Part shown: piece by piece, positions 43,930 through 54,282 of the stretch
How positions within the stretch are numbered: the stretch's first letter is position 1
Layout: each line of letters starts with the position of its first letter
Position numbers and translations under genes: made by a program
Notes under the pieces: generated by a model
The model's database searches: none
The model's input: the letters and a program-made list of their open reading frames with translations, nothing else
Told to the model about the DNA's origin: nothing
Source: JAUILH01 sp965230535
Lineage (GTDB): Bacteria > Bacteroidota > Bacteroidia > Flavobacteriales_D > JAUILH01
Assembly (NCBI GenBank): GCA_965230535.1
Contig: OZ246010.1
Span: forward strand, 620,001-684,000
DNA: 64,000 nt
Reading direction: 5' to 3'

Positions 43930-46497
43930 TTACCTCAACACAGTCACATGACCAACATATTCTTCTTTCTTATTTAATCTTGGGTGATTTACTATGATCT
44001 TCCAAACAAATATGTCTGTCTTAGCTTCATTTCCTTCAACAGAGCCATCCCATCCCTGATTTCTATCCTTAGTCTGGAAAACAAGCTGTCCACCTCTATC
44101 AAAGATCAATAAAGTGTAATCCGATTTCTCGTGGTCTCTTAACACAGGTAAGAACACGTCATTTACACCATCGCCATTTGGAGAGAATGCATTTGGCGCA
44201 TTACAAGATGGTAGTGGCGTTATTTCAACTGGCATATACACTGTATCAGAACATCCATAGTTGGTGTATACAATCAACTCTACCATATAGTTTCCGGTAT
44301 CCGCATAATAGTTATCCGGCTCAAACTGAGTTGATGTATTTCCGTCTCCAAAATTCCATGCATAGGTATCAGCTCCTGTCGAATAGTTGTCAAAGTCGAT
44401 GGTAGAATTGTATTCGTTAGCAGACCCTGGATTCGGCATAAAATTAGCAACCGGATTCTGATGAACTGCGATCATATTGTTGTTCGTCATTGTATCTGAA
44501 CATCCGTTATCAGCAGTCACAATCAAAGTCACGCCATAGTTACTAGCTCCTGCCACACCTGAATGATTATAACAATTCGTTGGGTTTTGAGCGTTGGAAC
44601 TGTTTCCATCTCCAAGATCCCATTCCCATGAAGTAAGGTTCGCTCCCTGTATAGTAGAATTATCGGTAAAGTTCACACACACAGGTTCACACCCTTCAGT
44701 AATGTCGGAATTAAAGTCCGCAACAGGCTTAGCCAATACATTCACAGTTTGTGTTACCTGATCTGTACAACCGTCTTGAGTTGAAGCAATCAAAGTCACA
44801 TTATACGATCCCGTATTTGCGTATCCATGTACCGGATCTTGCACAGCTGAGTTAGTGCCATCTCCAAAATCCCATGACCATGATGTAATGTTGCCTGCAT
44901 TATAATTTGAGGTGTTTGTAAAAGCAGTCAAATCATCATCTCCACAAACTGTTGTATTAGTAAATCCTGCATTTGGTTGGAAAAATACTGTGGTCGGTAA
45001 TTGAATGGTATCCGAACATCCCTGATCAGAAGTCACAATCAATCTTACGGTATAAATATCTTCCTGAGCATAAGTATATGAAGGATTCTGAGTAGAATTC
45101 AAGGCAGAGCCATCTCCAAAATCCCACGACCATGATGTAATACTACCTGAACTAATTGTAGAGTTATCGATGAAATCACTGCTTGTTCCCTGACAAACAT
45201 CTGCAATAGTGAAATCCGCTACAGGTTTAGCATTTAGCTGAACCGGATAGGTCACAGAGTTAGTACATCCAGCGGCATTTGTTACATCCAAAGTCACGTT
45301 GAATGGTCCATTTCCTACAAATTGATGAGACGCGTTCTGAGATACTTCAACCGGAGAACCATCTCCAAAGTCCCATGACCATGACGTGATTCCTGATCCG
45401 GAAGAGCTCGATAAATCTGTAAAGACAACCTGATCGTTTTCACAATTGGCGCTCACGGAAAAATCTGCTACCAGGTTGCCGGATGCACTTGGACAAACCA
45501 CATTTGAATAAACGGCATCACAAGGTGTGCTGATCTCTACCCTGAAACAGGTTCCGGGAGGAGCTGAACTCGTCATGTAAGTATCTGTTATTTCTCCCGG
45601 GATATTAGACCAAGGGCCACCGTTTGAAGAAGTTTGCCATTGCAAATCTCCACTGTAACCAGCCAAAGTCATGGAAATCATTCCGGTATTACAATCTACA
45701 GTTTCGGTGATCGACCCTGCCTGAGGCCATGGTAATGGAATCACCGTAACGGGTGTTTGTGTATAAATTCCTTCTCCACAGGCGTTGGTATCTCCAATAG
45801 AGATGGTAAGCGCATAGGTGGTTGGAATACTTGGTGAGGCTATTGGATACGGGCAGGTATCACAACTAAAGTTTTGACCAACAATGATTGGTTCTCCATT
45901 AAGAGCTGTCCATTGAAAGCTGGTATCAGGATTACATGATGGTACTCCACATCCGGTACCAGGTGTAATGGTCCATCCAAGCTGGGTACTGATACAAAAT
46001 GGATTTGGTGCAGCCGTAATGTCAATGTGTCCAGGAGTCATAGGAACAGGTGTTCCGGGCATGGTAAAATACATAATTGGTGTCCATGGACCGACGGCTC
46101 CATTATGGTTTTCCCGGAGTCGGTATTGGTAGGTTTTTCCGGGACAGAGCAGATTTTCTGAAATGGTGACCCCCGGGTAATTTTGAACGACACAGCTTGT
46201 TTTAAGCATGGTATCTGATTGAAAATACGGGAAACACGCTGATGAATCCCAAACACCGGCGCTTAGGCCAGATCCGTCCATCACATCCTGATCACATCTG
46301 AACTCAACATCTAACCAATAAGCTCCACATCCACATGTTGGACTGTCTGAAGCAGCATTGATGAATAATCCCGTTCCGGGCGTGTATTGTTGTTGAGTAA
46401 AATTGACCAGCGCGATGGCATGACAAGCTTCTGATTTTTTGTTGAATCCGAAGAATAAAATAGCGAGTAGTAGTAGTTTAAGGTACGCAGTTTTCAT
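43930..46497 (-). CDS. PKD-repeat surface protein with CHU_C (T9SS type B) domain
   Basis: About 855 residues from the ATG at 46497 (MKTAYLKLLLLAILFFGFNK signal; the longer frame adds 20 non-signal residues). An N-terminal cysteine-rich part of about 340 residues is followed by five PKD domains, each with W-x-W-D-F/L-G-D-G (SWSWDFGDG three times, EWDLGDG, AWNFGDG). The end is a gliding-motility-associated C-terminal domain (NAFSPNGDGVNDVFLP, IFDRGGQLVF, GWDG, YVGHVTVLR). This is exported and anchored by the T9SS and probably works as an adhesin or surface scaffold. Confidence 0.9.
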   Translation of the reverse strand: MKTAYLKLLLLAILFFGFNKKSEACHAIALVNFTQQQYTPGTGLFINAASDSPTCGCGAYWLDVEFRCDQDVMDGSGLSAGVWDSSACFPYFQSDTMLKTSCVVQNYPGVTISENLLCPGKTYQYRLRENHNGAVGPWTPIMYFTMPGTPVPMTPGHIDITAAPNPFCISTQLGWTITPGTGCGVPSCNPDTSFQWTALNGEPIIVGQNFSCDTCPYPIASPSIPTTYALTISIGDTNACGEGIYTQTPVTVIPLPWPQAGSITETVDCNTGMISMTLAGYSGDLQWQTSSNGGPWSNIPGEITDTYMTSSAPPGTCFRVEISTPCDAVYSNVVCPSASGNLVADFSVSANCENDQVVFTDLSSSSGSGITSWSWDFGDGSPVEVSQNASHQFVGNGPFNVTLDVTNAAGCTNSVTYPVQLNAKPVADFTIADVCQGTSSDFIDNSTISSGSITSWSWDFGDGSALNSTQNPSYTYAQEDIYTVRLIVTSDQGCSDTIQLPTTVFFQPNAGFTNTTVCGDDDLTAFTNTSNYNAGNITSWSWDFGDGTNSAVQDPVHGYANTGSYNVTLIASTQDGCTDQVTQTVNVLAKPVADFNSDITEGCEPVCVNFTDNSTIQGANLTSWEWDLGDGNSSNAQNPTNCYNHSGVAGASNYGVTLIVTADNGCSDTMTNNNMIAVHQNPVANFMPNPGSANEYNSTIDFDNYSTGADTYAWNFGDGNTSTQFEPDNYYADTGNYMVELIVYTNYGCSDTVYMPVEITPLPSCNAPNAFSPNGDGVNDVFLPVLRDHEKSDYTLLIFDRGGQLVFQTKDRNQGWDGSVEGNEAKTDIFVWKIIVNHPRLNKKEEYVGHVTVLR

Positions 46498-46630
46498 TAT
46501 TAGTTTTTGAAGTAGTGAATAAAAGCTTGCAGGCTTTGAAATAGAGACGGGCGTCATTTTAATTGGATGCCACCAGTTTTAATGTTTTTTCAAAAAAAAG
46601 ACTTGAAACGCCTGTTAAATAAGGAAAAAA

Positions 46631-47539
46631 TTATTGCAAAATTTCTACAGCCGATTGGTGCAAATTGAGAATAATGCCATCTGCTAATCCCATTTTTGGG
46701 ACGTACATTTTCTGAATATCTACCATTTCCATAATGTTTAAATAGATATCTGTGGCAGGAATAAGAACATCTGCTCTATCTGGTTTTAATCGCAATAATT
46801 CAACCCTCTCTGAGATCGAATATTTGGCTACAAAATTTCTGGTTTCCCTAATCTCTTCTTTGGTAATTGGCTCAAGATATTTCTTGTTATTTAACTTGAT
46901 CAATCTATTCGCATTACCGCCTGTGCAAATAGCATTGATGCTATGTCCTTTTTCGAAAAGAAGGTCTGAAGATTTATTGAGCCAGGATTTGATATCCGTC
47001 CAGATTTCGGGCTTTACTCTACCTGATTTTAACCTAAGCGTACCTATTTTAAACGATTTGCTTTTCACACGCTTTCCCGACCTGATAATTGACAGTTCAG
47101 TACTTCCTCCACCGACATCAATGAAAAGGTATGAAGCGTCACGATCTAGTTTTTGAGTTTGGAAAGTATTGAATATTAAGCGGGCTTCTTCATCTCCATC
47201 AATCACATCAATTGACAAACCTGATTCATCTTTGATGCGCTTACTAATTTCACTTCCATTTTTAGCTTCACGCATGGCAGAAGTAGCTACTGCCCTGTAG
47301 TTTTTCACGTCATACGCCATCATTAAATGACTGAATCCTTTCATCGCATGAATGAATGCTTCCTCGCGATCTTTAGAAATTTTTCCGGTTCTGAAAACCT
47401 CTTCTCCCAGTCTTAAAGGTACTCTGGTTAGCAAAGCTTTTTTGACGCTAAGGTGCTCGTTTTGTGGAATTACGTAGCCAATCAACAGTCGTCCTGCATT
47501 GGTACCAATATCAATCGCCGCAAAATATTCCTTTTCCAC
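46631..47539 (-). CDS. ppx: Exopolyphosphatase (Ppx/GppA family)
   Basis: 302 residues, short form. ASKHA-fold ATP-grasp motifs: AAIDIGTNAGRLLIG at the start and YLFIDVGGGSTELSII near 142. It hydrolyses inorganic polyphosphate or pppGpp in the family. The start is GTG at 47539. It lies 65 bases downstream of ppk1 on the same strand, so the synthesis and breakdown enzymes of polyphosphate are expressed together. Confidence 0.93.
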   Translation of the reverse strand: MEKEYFAAIDIGTNAGRLLIGYVIPQNEHLSVKKALLTRVPLRLGEEVFRTGKISKDREEAFIHAMKGFSHLMMAYDVKNYRAVATSAMREAKNGSEISKRIKDESGLSIDVIDGDEEARLIFNTFQTQKLDRDASYLFIDVGGGSTELSIIRSGKRVKSKSFKIGTLRLKSGRVKPEIWTDIKSWLNKSSDLLFEKGHSINAICTGGNANRLIKLNNKKYLEPITKEEIRETRNFVAKYSISERVELLRLKPDRADVLIPATDIYLNIMEMVDIQKMYVPKMGLADGIILNLHQSAVEILQ

Positions 47540-47604
47540 GCATCTAATTTAGCAGCATGAAAAAATAATCTGGCCAAATCCCGAATCAAGATATTCACAG
47601 ATTT

Positions 47605-49647
47605 CTATTTAACCAACGATTTGAAATACTTGTACTGTTCGATCTGCGATCTGAAAGGTGCTCCATTAGTACGTACATACTTGTTTGAAAGCTTTTTGTC
47701 AATGTATCTTCTTTTCACATTGTCTTTCATTTGCATGTCTATCATCAATTGTATCTCTTCCTGAATTGCCTTATCATAAACCGGAACAAGCACCTCTACC
47801 CTGTTGTCCAAATTTCGTGTCATCCAGTCTGCAGAACCTAACAAATAAACCGAGTCACCATTATTATGGAAAACCATTACCCTGGCGTGCTCCAAAAATC
47901 TGTCGACAATCGAATAAGCTTCAATATTTTCGCTTTGCCCTTTCACATCAGGAACCAGAGAACAAATCCCCCGTATGATCAGTTTTATCTTGACTCCGGC
48001 ATTACTTGCCTCATACAACTTCTTAATCAGAATTTCATCTACCAGGTTGTTTAGCTTCAGCGTGATTTTCGCCTTTTTGCCATTTTTGGCATTTCGAATT
48101 TCATTATTGATAAGAAGATTCAAACGTCTTCGTACATTAAACGGAGATACTACCAAATGTCTGTACAGGGTTCTTTTATAGTTGACCTCAAAGAACTCAA
48201 ACAGTTTCCCAACTTCTGTGGTGATCTTGGAATCTGAGGTAAGCAGAGAATAATCTCCATACAATTTGGCGGTTCCTTCATGGAAATTTCCGGTTCCGAT
48301 ATGGGCGATTTGCTGGAGCTTTCCGTTTTTAGATTTCTTATCGATTAAAATCAACTTGGAGTGCACTTTTAAACCAGGCACACCATGAATGATTCTCACA
48401 CCTTCTTCCTCGAGTTTTCTCGACCATTTGATGTTATTTTCTTCATCAAATCTGGCTGTTAACTCAAGTACCACATTCACTTCTTTGCCGTTCCGTACCG
48501 CATTGATCAATGCATTGATAATCTTGGAACGCTTGGCAACTCTGTACAGATTAATTTGAATGCGTGTTACCTTGGGGTCGATTGCTGCTTCACGCAACAA
48601 ATCAATCACATATGAGAAACTTTGGTAAGGATAACTCAATAAGATATCCCTCTTCAAAATGGCCTCTAAAATACTCTTGGAACTCTCCAGATAAGCATGT
48701 TTGGAAGGCGGTAATTTTTTATTTCTAAGGTTCTTGGCTCCTACATCCGGAAAATCCATAAAATCTTTGAAGTTATGGTAACGAGCTCCCGGAGATAAAT
48801 GGTCCATATTTTTAACTCCAAGTTTACTTAGAAGGATGCTCAATAAGTCGTTGGGCATTTTTTCATCATATACAAACCTCACAGGATCTCCGGTTTTTCT
48901 TTCTTTTAAGCTAGAGGCCAGTTTCTCTATCCAGCTTGTAGATAAATCATCATCAATATCCAGTTCCGCATCACGAGTGATTTTGAAGGTATAGGCTTCA
49001 AAACTGGTAAACTCGAAAATATGGTAGATCTGCTCCAAATTGTAGCGCAGAATATCATCCAACAGCATCACATACTTCTTACCGTCGGCATTTGGCAATA
49101 CCAAAAATCTTGGCAAAACCAATGAAGGGATTTCTATGATGGAATAAATGGGCTGCTTCTTGTCTTTTGAACTCAACTTTACCGCCAAATAGATGGCATT
49201 GTCCTTAAGTTTTGGCAGACTTTGTTTCTTACTGATCATGATGGGTACCAGTGTTCCCCTCACCTCTTTGTCGAAATAAGCTTTTACAAATTCGCCTTGT
49301 TCCGGATTGAGTTTATCTTCCGCTATGATGTGGATATCATGCTTTTCCAGCTCTTTTCTGAGGTAGCGATAAATCTTACCAAAGGAGCGTTCCTGGTTAA
49401 GCACAATTTCCTGAATCTGGCTTAAAATATCTTCCGGATCGTATCCCAAATGAGATTTTCCGCTTTTTCCAAGATCACTTAAACGTTCCAGTGTGGCTAC
49501 GCGGACTCTAAAGAACTCGTCTCTGTTATTCGAAAAAATCCCCAAAAACCTAATTCTCTCGATCAGAGGCACTGATGGATCATTGGCTTCCTGCAACACA
49601 CGCTCGTTGAACGACAACCAGCTAATTTCCCTATTTACGAACTTCAT
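47605..49647 (-). CDS. ppk1: Polyphosphate kinase 1
   Basis: About 680 residues. It makes polyphosphate from ATP. The typical start MKFVNREISWLSFNERVLQE sets the ATG at 49647 (a GTG three codons earlier is possible). Two phospholipase-D-like halves hold the catalytic histidines in KVHSKLILIDKK and HARVMVFHNN, with HIGTGNFHEGTAKLY between them. ppx follows on the same strand. The length fits the PPK1 family (about 690). Confidence 0.95.
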   Translation of the reverse strand: MKFVNREISWLSFNERVLQEANDPSVPLIERIRFLGIFSNNRDEFFRVRVATLERLSDLGKSGKSHLGYDPEDILSQIQEIVLNQERSFGKIYRYLRKELEKHDIHIIAEDKLNPEQGEFVKAYFDKEVRGTLVPIMISKKQSLPKLKDNAIYLAVKLSSKDKKQPIYSIIEIPSLVLPRFLVLPNADGKKYVMLLDDILRYNLEQIYHIFEFTSFEAYTFKITRDAELDIDDDLSTSWIEKLASSLKERKTGDPVRFVYDEKMPNDLLSILLSKLGVKNMDHLSPGARYHNFKDFMDFPDVGAKNLRNKKLPPSKHAYLESSKSILEAILKRDILLSYPYQSFSYVIDLLREAAIDPKVTRIQINLYRVAKRSKIINALINAVRNGKEVNVVLELTARFDEENNIKWSRKLEEEGVRIIHGVPGLKVHSKLILIDKKSKNGKLQQIAHIGTGNFHEGTAKLYGDYSLLTSDSKITTEVGKLFEFFEVNYKRTLYRHLVVSPFNVRRRLNLLINNEIRNAKNGKKAKITLKLNNLVDEILIKKLYEASNAGVKIKLIIRGICSLVPDVKGQSENIEAYSIVDRFLEHARVMVFHNNGDSVYLLGSADWMTRNLDNRVEVLVPVYDKAIQEEIQLMIDMQMKDNVKRRYIDKKLSNKYVRTNGAPFRSQIEQYKYFKSLVK

Positions 49648-49707
49648 CTTAGCCACAAGTGTACATTTTTAATGAGACCTTAAGCTTTCCTTGAAGTTAA
49701 GCATTTA

Positions 49708-52344
49708 TTACTGAAAACGCTGAAGCTTCTCTTCCAGAATCTTGATTTTGCTTTGCGCATCCTCCTCTTTCTTGCGCTCACTCATCACAACTTGCTCGGG
49801 GGCATTGTTTACGAAACGTTCGTTAGCCAGTTTTTTCTGTACAGAAGTTAGGAAGCCTTTGGTATAATTAAGTTCTTCCAACAACTTCTCTCTTTCTCCG
49901 GCCATGTCTACGTTTTCAGTAAATGGAATGAAGTATTCTTTACCCTTTACAACGAAAGAAAATGCATTGTTGATTTTCTCGTTAGTGTATTCGAGTTTAG
50001 ACAGGTTCCCCATCTTAGTCACGATAGGATCAAATGTTCTGTCGATCTCTGAAGAGTCTGTTTTAACGAACATCTCAACTTTTACCTTGTTAGCAATTCC
50101 ATTGTCCAATCTAATGGTTCTGATGTTAGAGATTACCTCTGCTCCAATGGCGAATTGCTCATTAATTGGGTTGTTAGATAAATCTAAAGATTCATCTACC
50201 TTAGGCCACTCTGCCACGATAAGATCCTCTTCTCTATTGTCGATCAAATGCCAGATTTCTTCTGAGATGAACGGTGCAAACGGGTGCATGATTCTCAAAA
50301 TCTGATCCAGGAAACCAATGGCCTGGTTGTAAGTTTTTTGGTCGATTGGCTGCTGGTAACCCGGCTTAACCATTTCTAAATAGTAATTACAGAAATCGTC
50401 CCAAACCAATTTATAAATGGCCATCAAAGCATCTGAGATTCTAAATTTTTCAAAACAATCATTGATTTCTGCCAATTGCTGATTCAGTCTGATATTAAAC
50501 CAGTCGTGTGCGATCTCAGCAGCTTCCGGTTGAGCATGTTCCTCATTGATTTCCCAACCTTTGATTAAACGGAATCCGTTCCAAATCTTATTGCTAAAGT
50601 TTCTTCCCTGCTCACATAAAGCTGAATCGAAAGGCAAGTCGTTACCTGCCGGAGACGTTAACAACATCCCAACTCGAACACCATCTGCCCCAAATTTCTC
50701 CATAAGCATAATTGGGTCAGGTGAGTTTCCTAACTGTTTGGACATTTTTCTCCCCAGTTTATCTCTTACGATTCCGGTATAGTAAACGTTCTTGAATGGC
50801 AGCTCCCCTCTGTATTCATATCCGGACACAATCATTCTCGCAACCCAGAAGAACATAATCTCCGGTGCGGTTACCAAATCGTTAGTTGGATAGTAATAGC
50901 TCACTTCTTCTTCGGACTCAAAGCCATCGAACACAGAAATTGGCCATAACCATGATGAGAACCAGGTATCCAGTACGTCTTCGTCCTGTTTAAGGTCTTC
51001 CAAAGACAAATCGTGATTTCCTGATTTCTCCCAGGCTCTTCCCAGAGCTTCTTCCTGAGTTTTGGCTACTACAAAATCATCATCCCCTTTACCATAATAC
51101 CAGGCTGGAATTCTGTGTCCCCACCAAAGCTGACGGGAAATACACCAATCCTTGATGTTCTCCATCCAGTGTCTGTATGTATTCTTAAACTTAGAAGGAT
51201 AGAATTTGATGGTGTCGTTCATCACATTTTCCAAAGCTGGTTTAGACAATTCTTTCATTGAACAGAACCATTGAAGCGACAACCTTGGTTCGATCACCGC
51301 ATCTGTTCTTTCAGAGAAACCAACTTTGTTTACATGATCTTCAACTTTTACCAGGTAACCGGAGTCACTCAATTCAGCTTCAATCTTTTTTCTAACCTCA
51401 AAACGATCTTCTCCAACAAATACCTGAGCATTTTCATTGAGTTTACCTTTCTCATCAAGAATATTGATGGTTTCAAGCTTGTGCTTAATTCCAAGGTCAT
51501 AATCGTTTGGATCGTGAGCCGGAGTTACTTTTAAGCAACCTGTACCGAACTCCATATCAATATAGTCATCCTCGATAATAGGAATAGATCTGTTCACCAA
51601 CGGCACAATGGCACGTTTTCCTTTTAGATGAGCATATCTTTCATCATCAGGGTGGATACAAATGGCAGTATCTCCTAAAATCGTTTCCGGTCTGGTAGTG
51701 GCAATAATGATCCACTCGTCATCCGTGTCTTCAATTTTGTAACGTACATAGAAGAGCTTTGAGTTGACTTCTTTATAGATCACTTCTTCGTCAGACAATG
51801 CAGTCGTAGCCTCAGGATCCCAGTTGATCATGCGCTCTCCACGGTAGATGTAGCCTTTATTAAATAAGTCGATGAAAGTGTCAATAACACTCTCGTAGTA
51901 TTTTTTATCCAGGGTGAAACGTGTTCTGTTCCAATCGCAGGAAGCCCCTAATTTCTTAAGCTGATCCAGAATAATGCCACCATGTTCATTGGTCCAATCC
52001 CAGGCATGTTGTAAAAACTCTTCTCTTCCAAGATCAGATTTTTTGATCCCCTCACGTCTCAGTTTCTGAACAACTTTGGCCTCAGTAGCGATAGACGCGT
52101 GGTCGGTACCAGGTACCCAACAAGCATTTTTACCTTCCATTCTGGCTTTTCTTACAAGCACATCCTGAATGGTGTTATTTAACATGTGCCCCATATGAAG
52201 AACTCCAGTCACGTTGGGTGGTGGAATGACGACAGTATAGGCCTCTCTTTCATTTGGTTTAGAATAAAAATAGCCTTTGTCCATCCAGTGTTTATACCAC
52301 TTTTCTTCAGACTTAATTGGATCGAATTTCTTTGGAATTTCCAT
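49708..52344 (-). CDS. valS: Valine--tRNA ligase
   Basis: About 878 residues, class I aminoacyl-tRNA synthetase for valine. The HIGH-type motif is NVTGVLHMGHML and the KMSKS motif is RKMSKQLGNSPDP. The editing domain lies between, and a C-terminal coiled coil (KLANERFVNNAPEQVV) is present. I chose the ATG at 52344 (MEIPKKFDP), the usual start of the family; the longer frame adds 13 residues. A minus-strand TATTTTTG box at 52372-52365 supports this start. It is a single gene. Confidence 0.96.
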   Translation of the reverse strand: MEIPKKFDPIKSEEKWYKHWMDKGYFYSKPNEREAYTVVIPPPNVTGVLHMGHMLNNTIQDVLVRKARMEGKNACWVPGTDHASIATEAKVVQKLRREGIKKSDLGREEFLQHAWDWTNEHGGIILDQLKKLGASCDWNRTRFTLDKKYYESVIDTFIDLFNKGYIYRGERMINWDPEATTALSDEEVIYKEVNSKLFYVRYKIEDTDDEWIIIATTRPETILGDTAICIHPDDERYAHLKGKRAIVPLVNRSIPIIEDDYIDMEFGTGCLKVTPAHDPNDYDLGIKHKLETINILDEKGKLNENAQVFVGEDRFEVRKKIEAELSDSGYLVKVEDHVNKVGFSERTDAVIEPRLSLQWFCSMKELSKPALENVMNDTIKFYPSKFKNTYRHWMENIKDWCISRQLWWGHRIPAWYYGKGDDDFVVAKTQEEALGRAWEKSGNHDLSLEDLKQDEDVLDTWFSSWLWPISVFDGFESEEEVSYYYPTNDLVTAPEIMFFWVARMIVSGYEYRGELPFKNVYYTGIVRDKLGRKMSKQLGNSPDPIMLMEKFGADGVRVGMLLTSPAGNDLPFDSALCEQGRNFSNKIWNGFRLIKGWEINEEHAQPEAAEIAHDWFNIRLNQQLAEINDCFEKFRISDALMAIYKLVWDDFCNYYLEMVKPGYQQPIDQKTYNQAIGFLDQILRIMHPFAPFISEEIWHLIDNREEDLIVAEWPKVDESLDLSNNPINEQFAIGAEVISNIRTIRLDNGIANKVKVEMFVKTDSSEIDRTFDPIVTKMGNLSKLEYTNEKINNAFSFVVKGKEYFIPFTENVDMAGEREKLLEELNYTKGFLTSVQKKLANERFVNNAPEQVVMSERKKEEDAQSKIKILEEKLQRFQ

Positions 52345-52444
52345 TGAGCACATAAATTTGACTGCAAAAATACAGCATAGCATTGGGATAAGAGGGAAAT
52401 CTCTATTAAAAAATCATTGCTAAAAATAAAGGGAAGCTTGTTAA

Positions 52445-52999
52445 TTACTTTTCCAGCGTTTCATTGCTTTCTGCTGCCAAAGGGTTGTATAAACCTTCTT
52501 CTTTCAAAACCTCTGCAAATCGGCGCTTCTTCTTATTGTAGATCTTTTCCACCTCTCTTGAGTAGCCGTGATGCGCATGTGGTGCGTGAACGGCAACGGC
52601 TTCAAGTAAATTTTGCAATTGTTGTTTGGTTCCGGCAAATTCTGTTTTGACGCCCTTACTTGTCAATAATTCCACACTGTAACTCTCTGAAACCGTCACC
52701 ACGTACCACAACTTATGTTTCGTTGTTACCGGCTTTATCCAAACCAATTCTTCTGGTCGTTTCTCAATCAACTTAGTCCAAAAAGCCGGCCCCAAAAACT
52801 GATCTCGATACATATAATATAGAATTGCAGCCAAAATTCCCATGGTCAAAATCAAGGTTAAAAGATCCTCCACGCCTTCCAACTGCCCACTCATAATTAC
52901 CGATACAATTGTGAAAATGAATACAACTACAGCCAAATAAACAAAGATGATATTACTCGTCATTCCTTTTTTAAGCAGCTTATATAATTTGGCATCCAT
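52445..52999 (-). CDS. Membrane protein with PH-like C-terminal region
   Basis: 184 residues, no named family. Two membrane helices (about 15-34 and 44-64) are followed by a soluble part with WTKLIEKRPEELVWIKPV and HKLWYVVTVSESYSVELLT, which reads like a small PH-like or GRAM-like beta domain. A His-rich piece AVHAPHAHHGYSREVEK is a possible metal site. Probably an inner-membrane protein facing the cytoplasm. It stands alone upstream of valS on the same strand. Confidence 0.72.
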   Translation of the reverse strand: MDAKLYKLLKKGMTSNIIFVYLAVVVFIFTIVSVIMSGQLEGVEDLLTLILTMGILAAILYYMYRDQFLGPAFWTKLIEKRPEELVWIKPVTTKHKLWYVVTVSESYSVELLTSKGVKTEFAGTKQQLQNLLEAVAVHAPHAHHGYSREVEKIYNKKKRRFAEVLKEEGLYNPLAAESNETLEK

Positions 53000-53188
53000 A
53001 CTTTGTACTAAATGGTTCGAAAGTCACAATATAGTAACATTTTGTACAAAGGGTATGTTTTACTCTCGGAGTCGTTTAAGAGACATTTGTTAATGAAATC
53101 CTAATTACCGTTAACAGCTTGTTATTATCGAATATCCTGTCAAATCCTGACTTAGATTTGAATCATGTTAATATCAAAACCAATAAGT

Positions 53189-53635
53189 ATGAAAACACAT
53201 TATTTAAACTCAAACATCAAAAACTGGATGTTATCATTTGCTCTTGTATTGTTTGCTGGCATGTCCTTCTCACAGGTAAATTCTGCTCAGTTGTCTATCG
53301 ACAAAGAAGTTCATGATTACGGTACAATTAGTAAAGGCGCCAATGGCGATTGTTATTTTACAATTACTAATACAGGAGACAGTCCTTTAATTATTTCGAA
53401 TGCTAAAGGTTCTTGCAATTGTACAGTTCCTTCGTGGCCAAAAGAACCAATTGCACCAGGCAAATCGGCTCAAATGAAGGTGACTTATGGCACTGACCGA
53501 GTTGGTCCTATTAATAAATCTGTGACCATCACTTCTAATGCGGCCAACACACCTACTAAAGTGGTTAGAATCAAAGGAACGGTTAAAGCAAGTCCCAGCC
53601 TTGTTAAAGCCAAAACTGGCCCTAAGGCAAATTAA
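53189..53635 (+). CDS. Secreted DUF1573 protein, copy 1
   Basis: About 148 residues from the ATG at 53189, chosen because a TAGATTTG box at 53153-53160 would start transcription after the longer frame's ATG at 53165. A long signal peptide ends near GMSFSQ. One DUF1573 (immunoglobulin-like, HYDIN/ASH-type) domain: EVHDYGTISKGANG, FTITNTGDSPLIISNAKGSC, CTVPSWPKEPIAPG and GPINKSVTITSN. Such domains often mediate protein binding in the periplasm. It is highly similar to copy 2 at DNA level (tandem duplication). Confidence 0.88.
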   Translation: MKTHYLNSNIKNWMLSFALVLFAGMSFSQVNSAQLSIDKEVHDYGTISKGANGDCYFTITNTGDSPLIISNAKGSCNCTVPSWPKEPIAPGKSAQMKVTYGTDRVGPINKSVTITSNAANTPTKVVRIKGTVKASPSLVKAKTGPKAN

Positions 53636-53754
53636 GGTCGGCTCTCAAATAATTATTTACAATTTACCGAAAACGGCAATCTTCTAACGAGGGTTGCCGT
53701 TTTGGCTTGTTTTGAACAGTGTAAATATTTTTGTTAACGTTTTGTTAATCGCTA

Positions 53755-53783
53755 TTGAATCACGAACTTTGGTACTACATTTG
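53755..53783 (+). promoter_or_regulatory. Promoter of DUF1573 copy 2
   Basis: TTG at 53755-53757, 18-base spacer and TACATTTG at 53776-53783, a good Bacteroidota consensus. The ATG at 53816 is about 25 bases past the expected start. Confidence 0.6.
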
Positions 53784-53815
53784 TTATAGACAAGTTGAAT
53801 TTAAAATTAACAACA

Positions 53816-54271
53816 ATGAAAAAAGCATTTTTACTTTTTGGGGCAATGTTCTTGATGGCTTTTGCATTTGAAGCCAACGCTCAAGGTCCAACAGTAGGTA
53901 AAGTTGGTGGTGCTACCATCGATTTTGAAAAAGAAATTCATGATTATGGTACTATGAAACAACATGGAGACGGTGGTTGTGAGTTTGTATTTACAAACAA
54001 CGGAACCGAGCCATTGATCATTTCAAACGCAAGAGGTTCTTGTGGTTGTACTGTACCTAACTGGCCAAAAGAGCCAATCGCTCCTGGTAAAACTGGTGTT
54101 ATCAAAGTGAACTATGACACTAAAAGAGTTGGTCCTATTAACAAATCTGTGACCATCACTTCTAACGCCGGCAATGCACCTACAAAAGTAATTAGAATTA
54201 AAGGTAAGATTGAGGCTGCACCAACTGCTCCTGTAGCACCTAAAGTTGGTCCTAAAGCGCCAGGCCACTAA
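53816..54271 (+). CDS. Secreted DUF1573 protein, copy 2
   Basis: About 151 residues. Signal peptide MKKAFLLFGAMFLMAFAFEA ending NAQ. DUF1573 domain with EIHDYGTMKQHGDGG, FTNNGTEPLIISNARGSC, CTVPNWPKEPIAPG and GPINKSVTITSNAGN. A short Pro/Ala/Lys tail ends the protein. The longer frame opens with TTG at 53795, inside the expected leader. It has its own promoter and probably shares a transcript with copy 3, 11 bases on. The near-identity of the GPINKSVTITSN block with copy 1 shows recent duplication or conversion. Confidence 0.9.
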   Translation: MKKAFLLFGAMFLMAFAFEANAQGPTVGKVGGATIDFEKEIHDYGTMKQHGDGGCEFVFTNNGTEPLIISNARGSCGCTVPNWPKEPIAPGKTGVIKVNYDTKRVGPINKSVTITSNAGNAPTKVIRIKGKIEAAPTAPVAPKVGPKAPGH

Positions 54272-54282
54272 ACAGTAGGCTT

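Noticed and set aside
45040..45420. DNA repeats in the PKD gene that recall a repeat array
   Set aside because: They encode PKD domains (W-x-W-D-F-G-D-G) and are explained by protein repeats.
46752..47156. 134-codon plus-strand frame in ppx
   Set aside because: Shadow of the exopolyphosphatase, which has all family motifs on the minus strand.
49904..50305. 133-codon plus-strand frame in valS
   Set aside because: Shadow of the valyl-tRNA synthetase C-terminal region.
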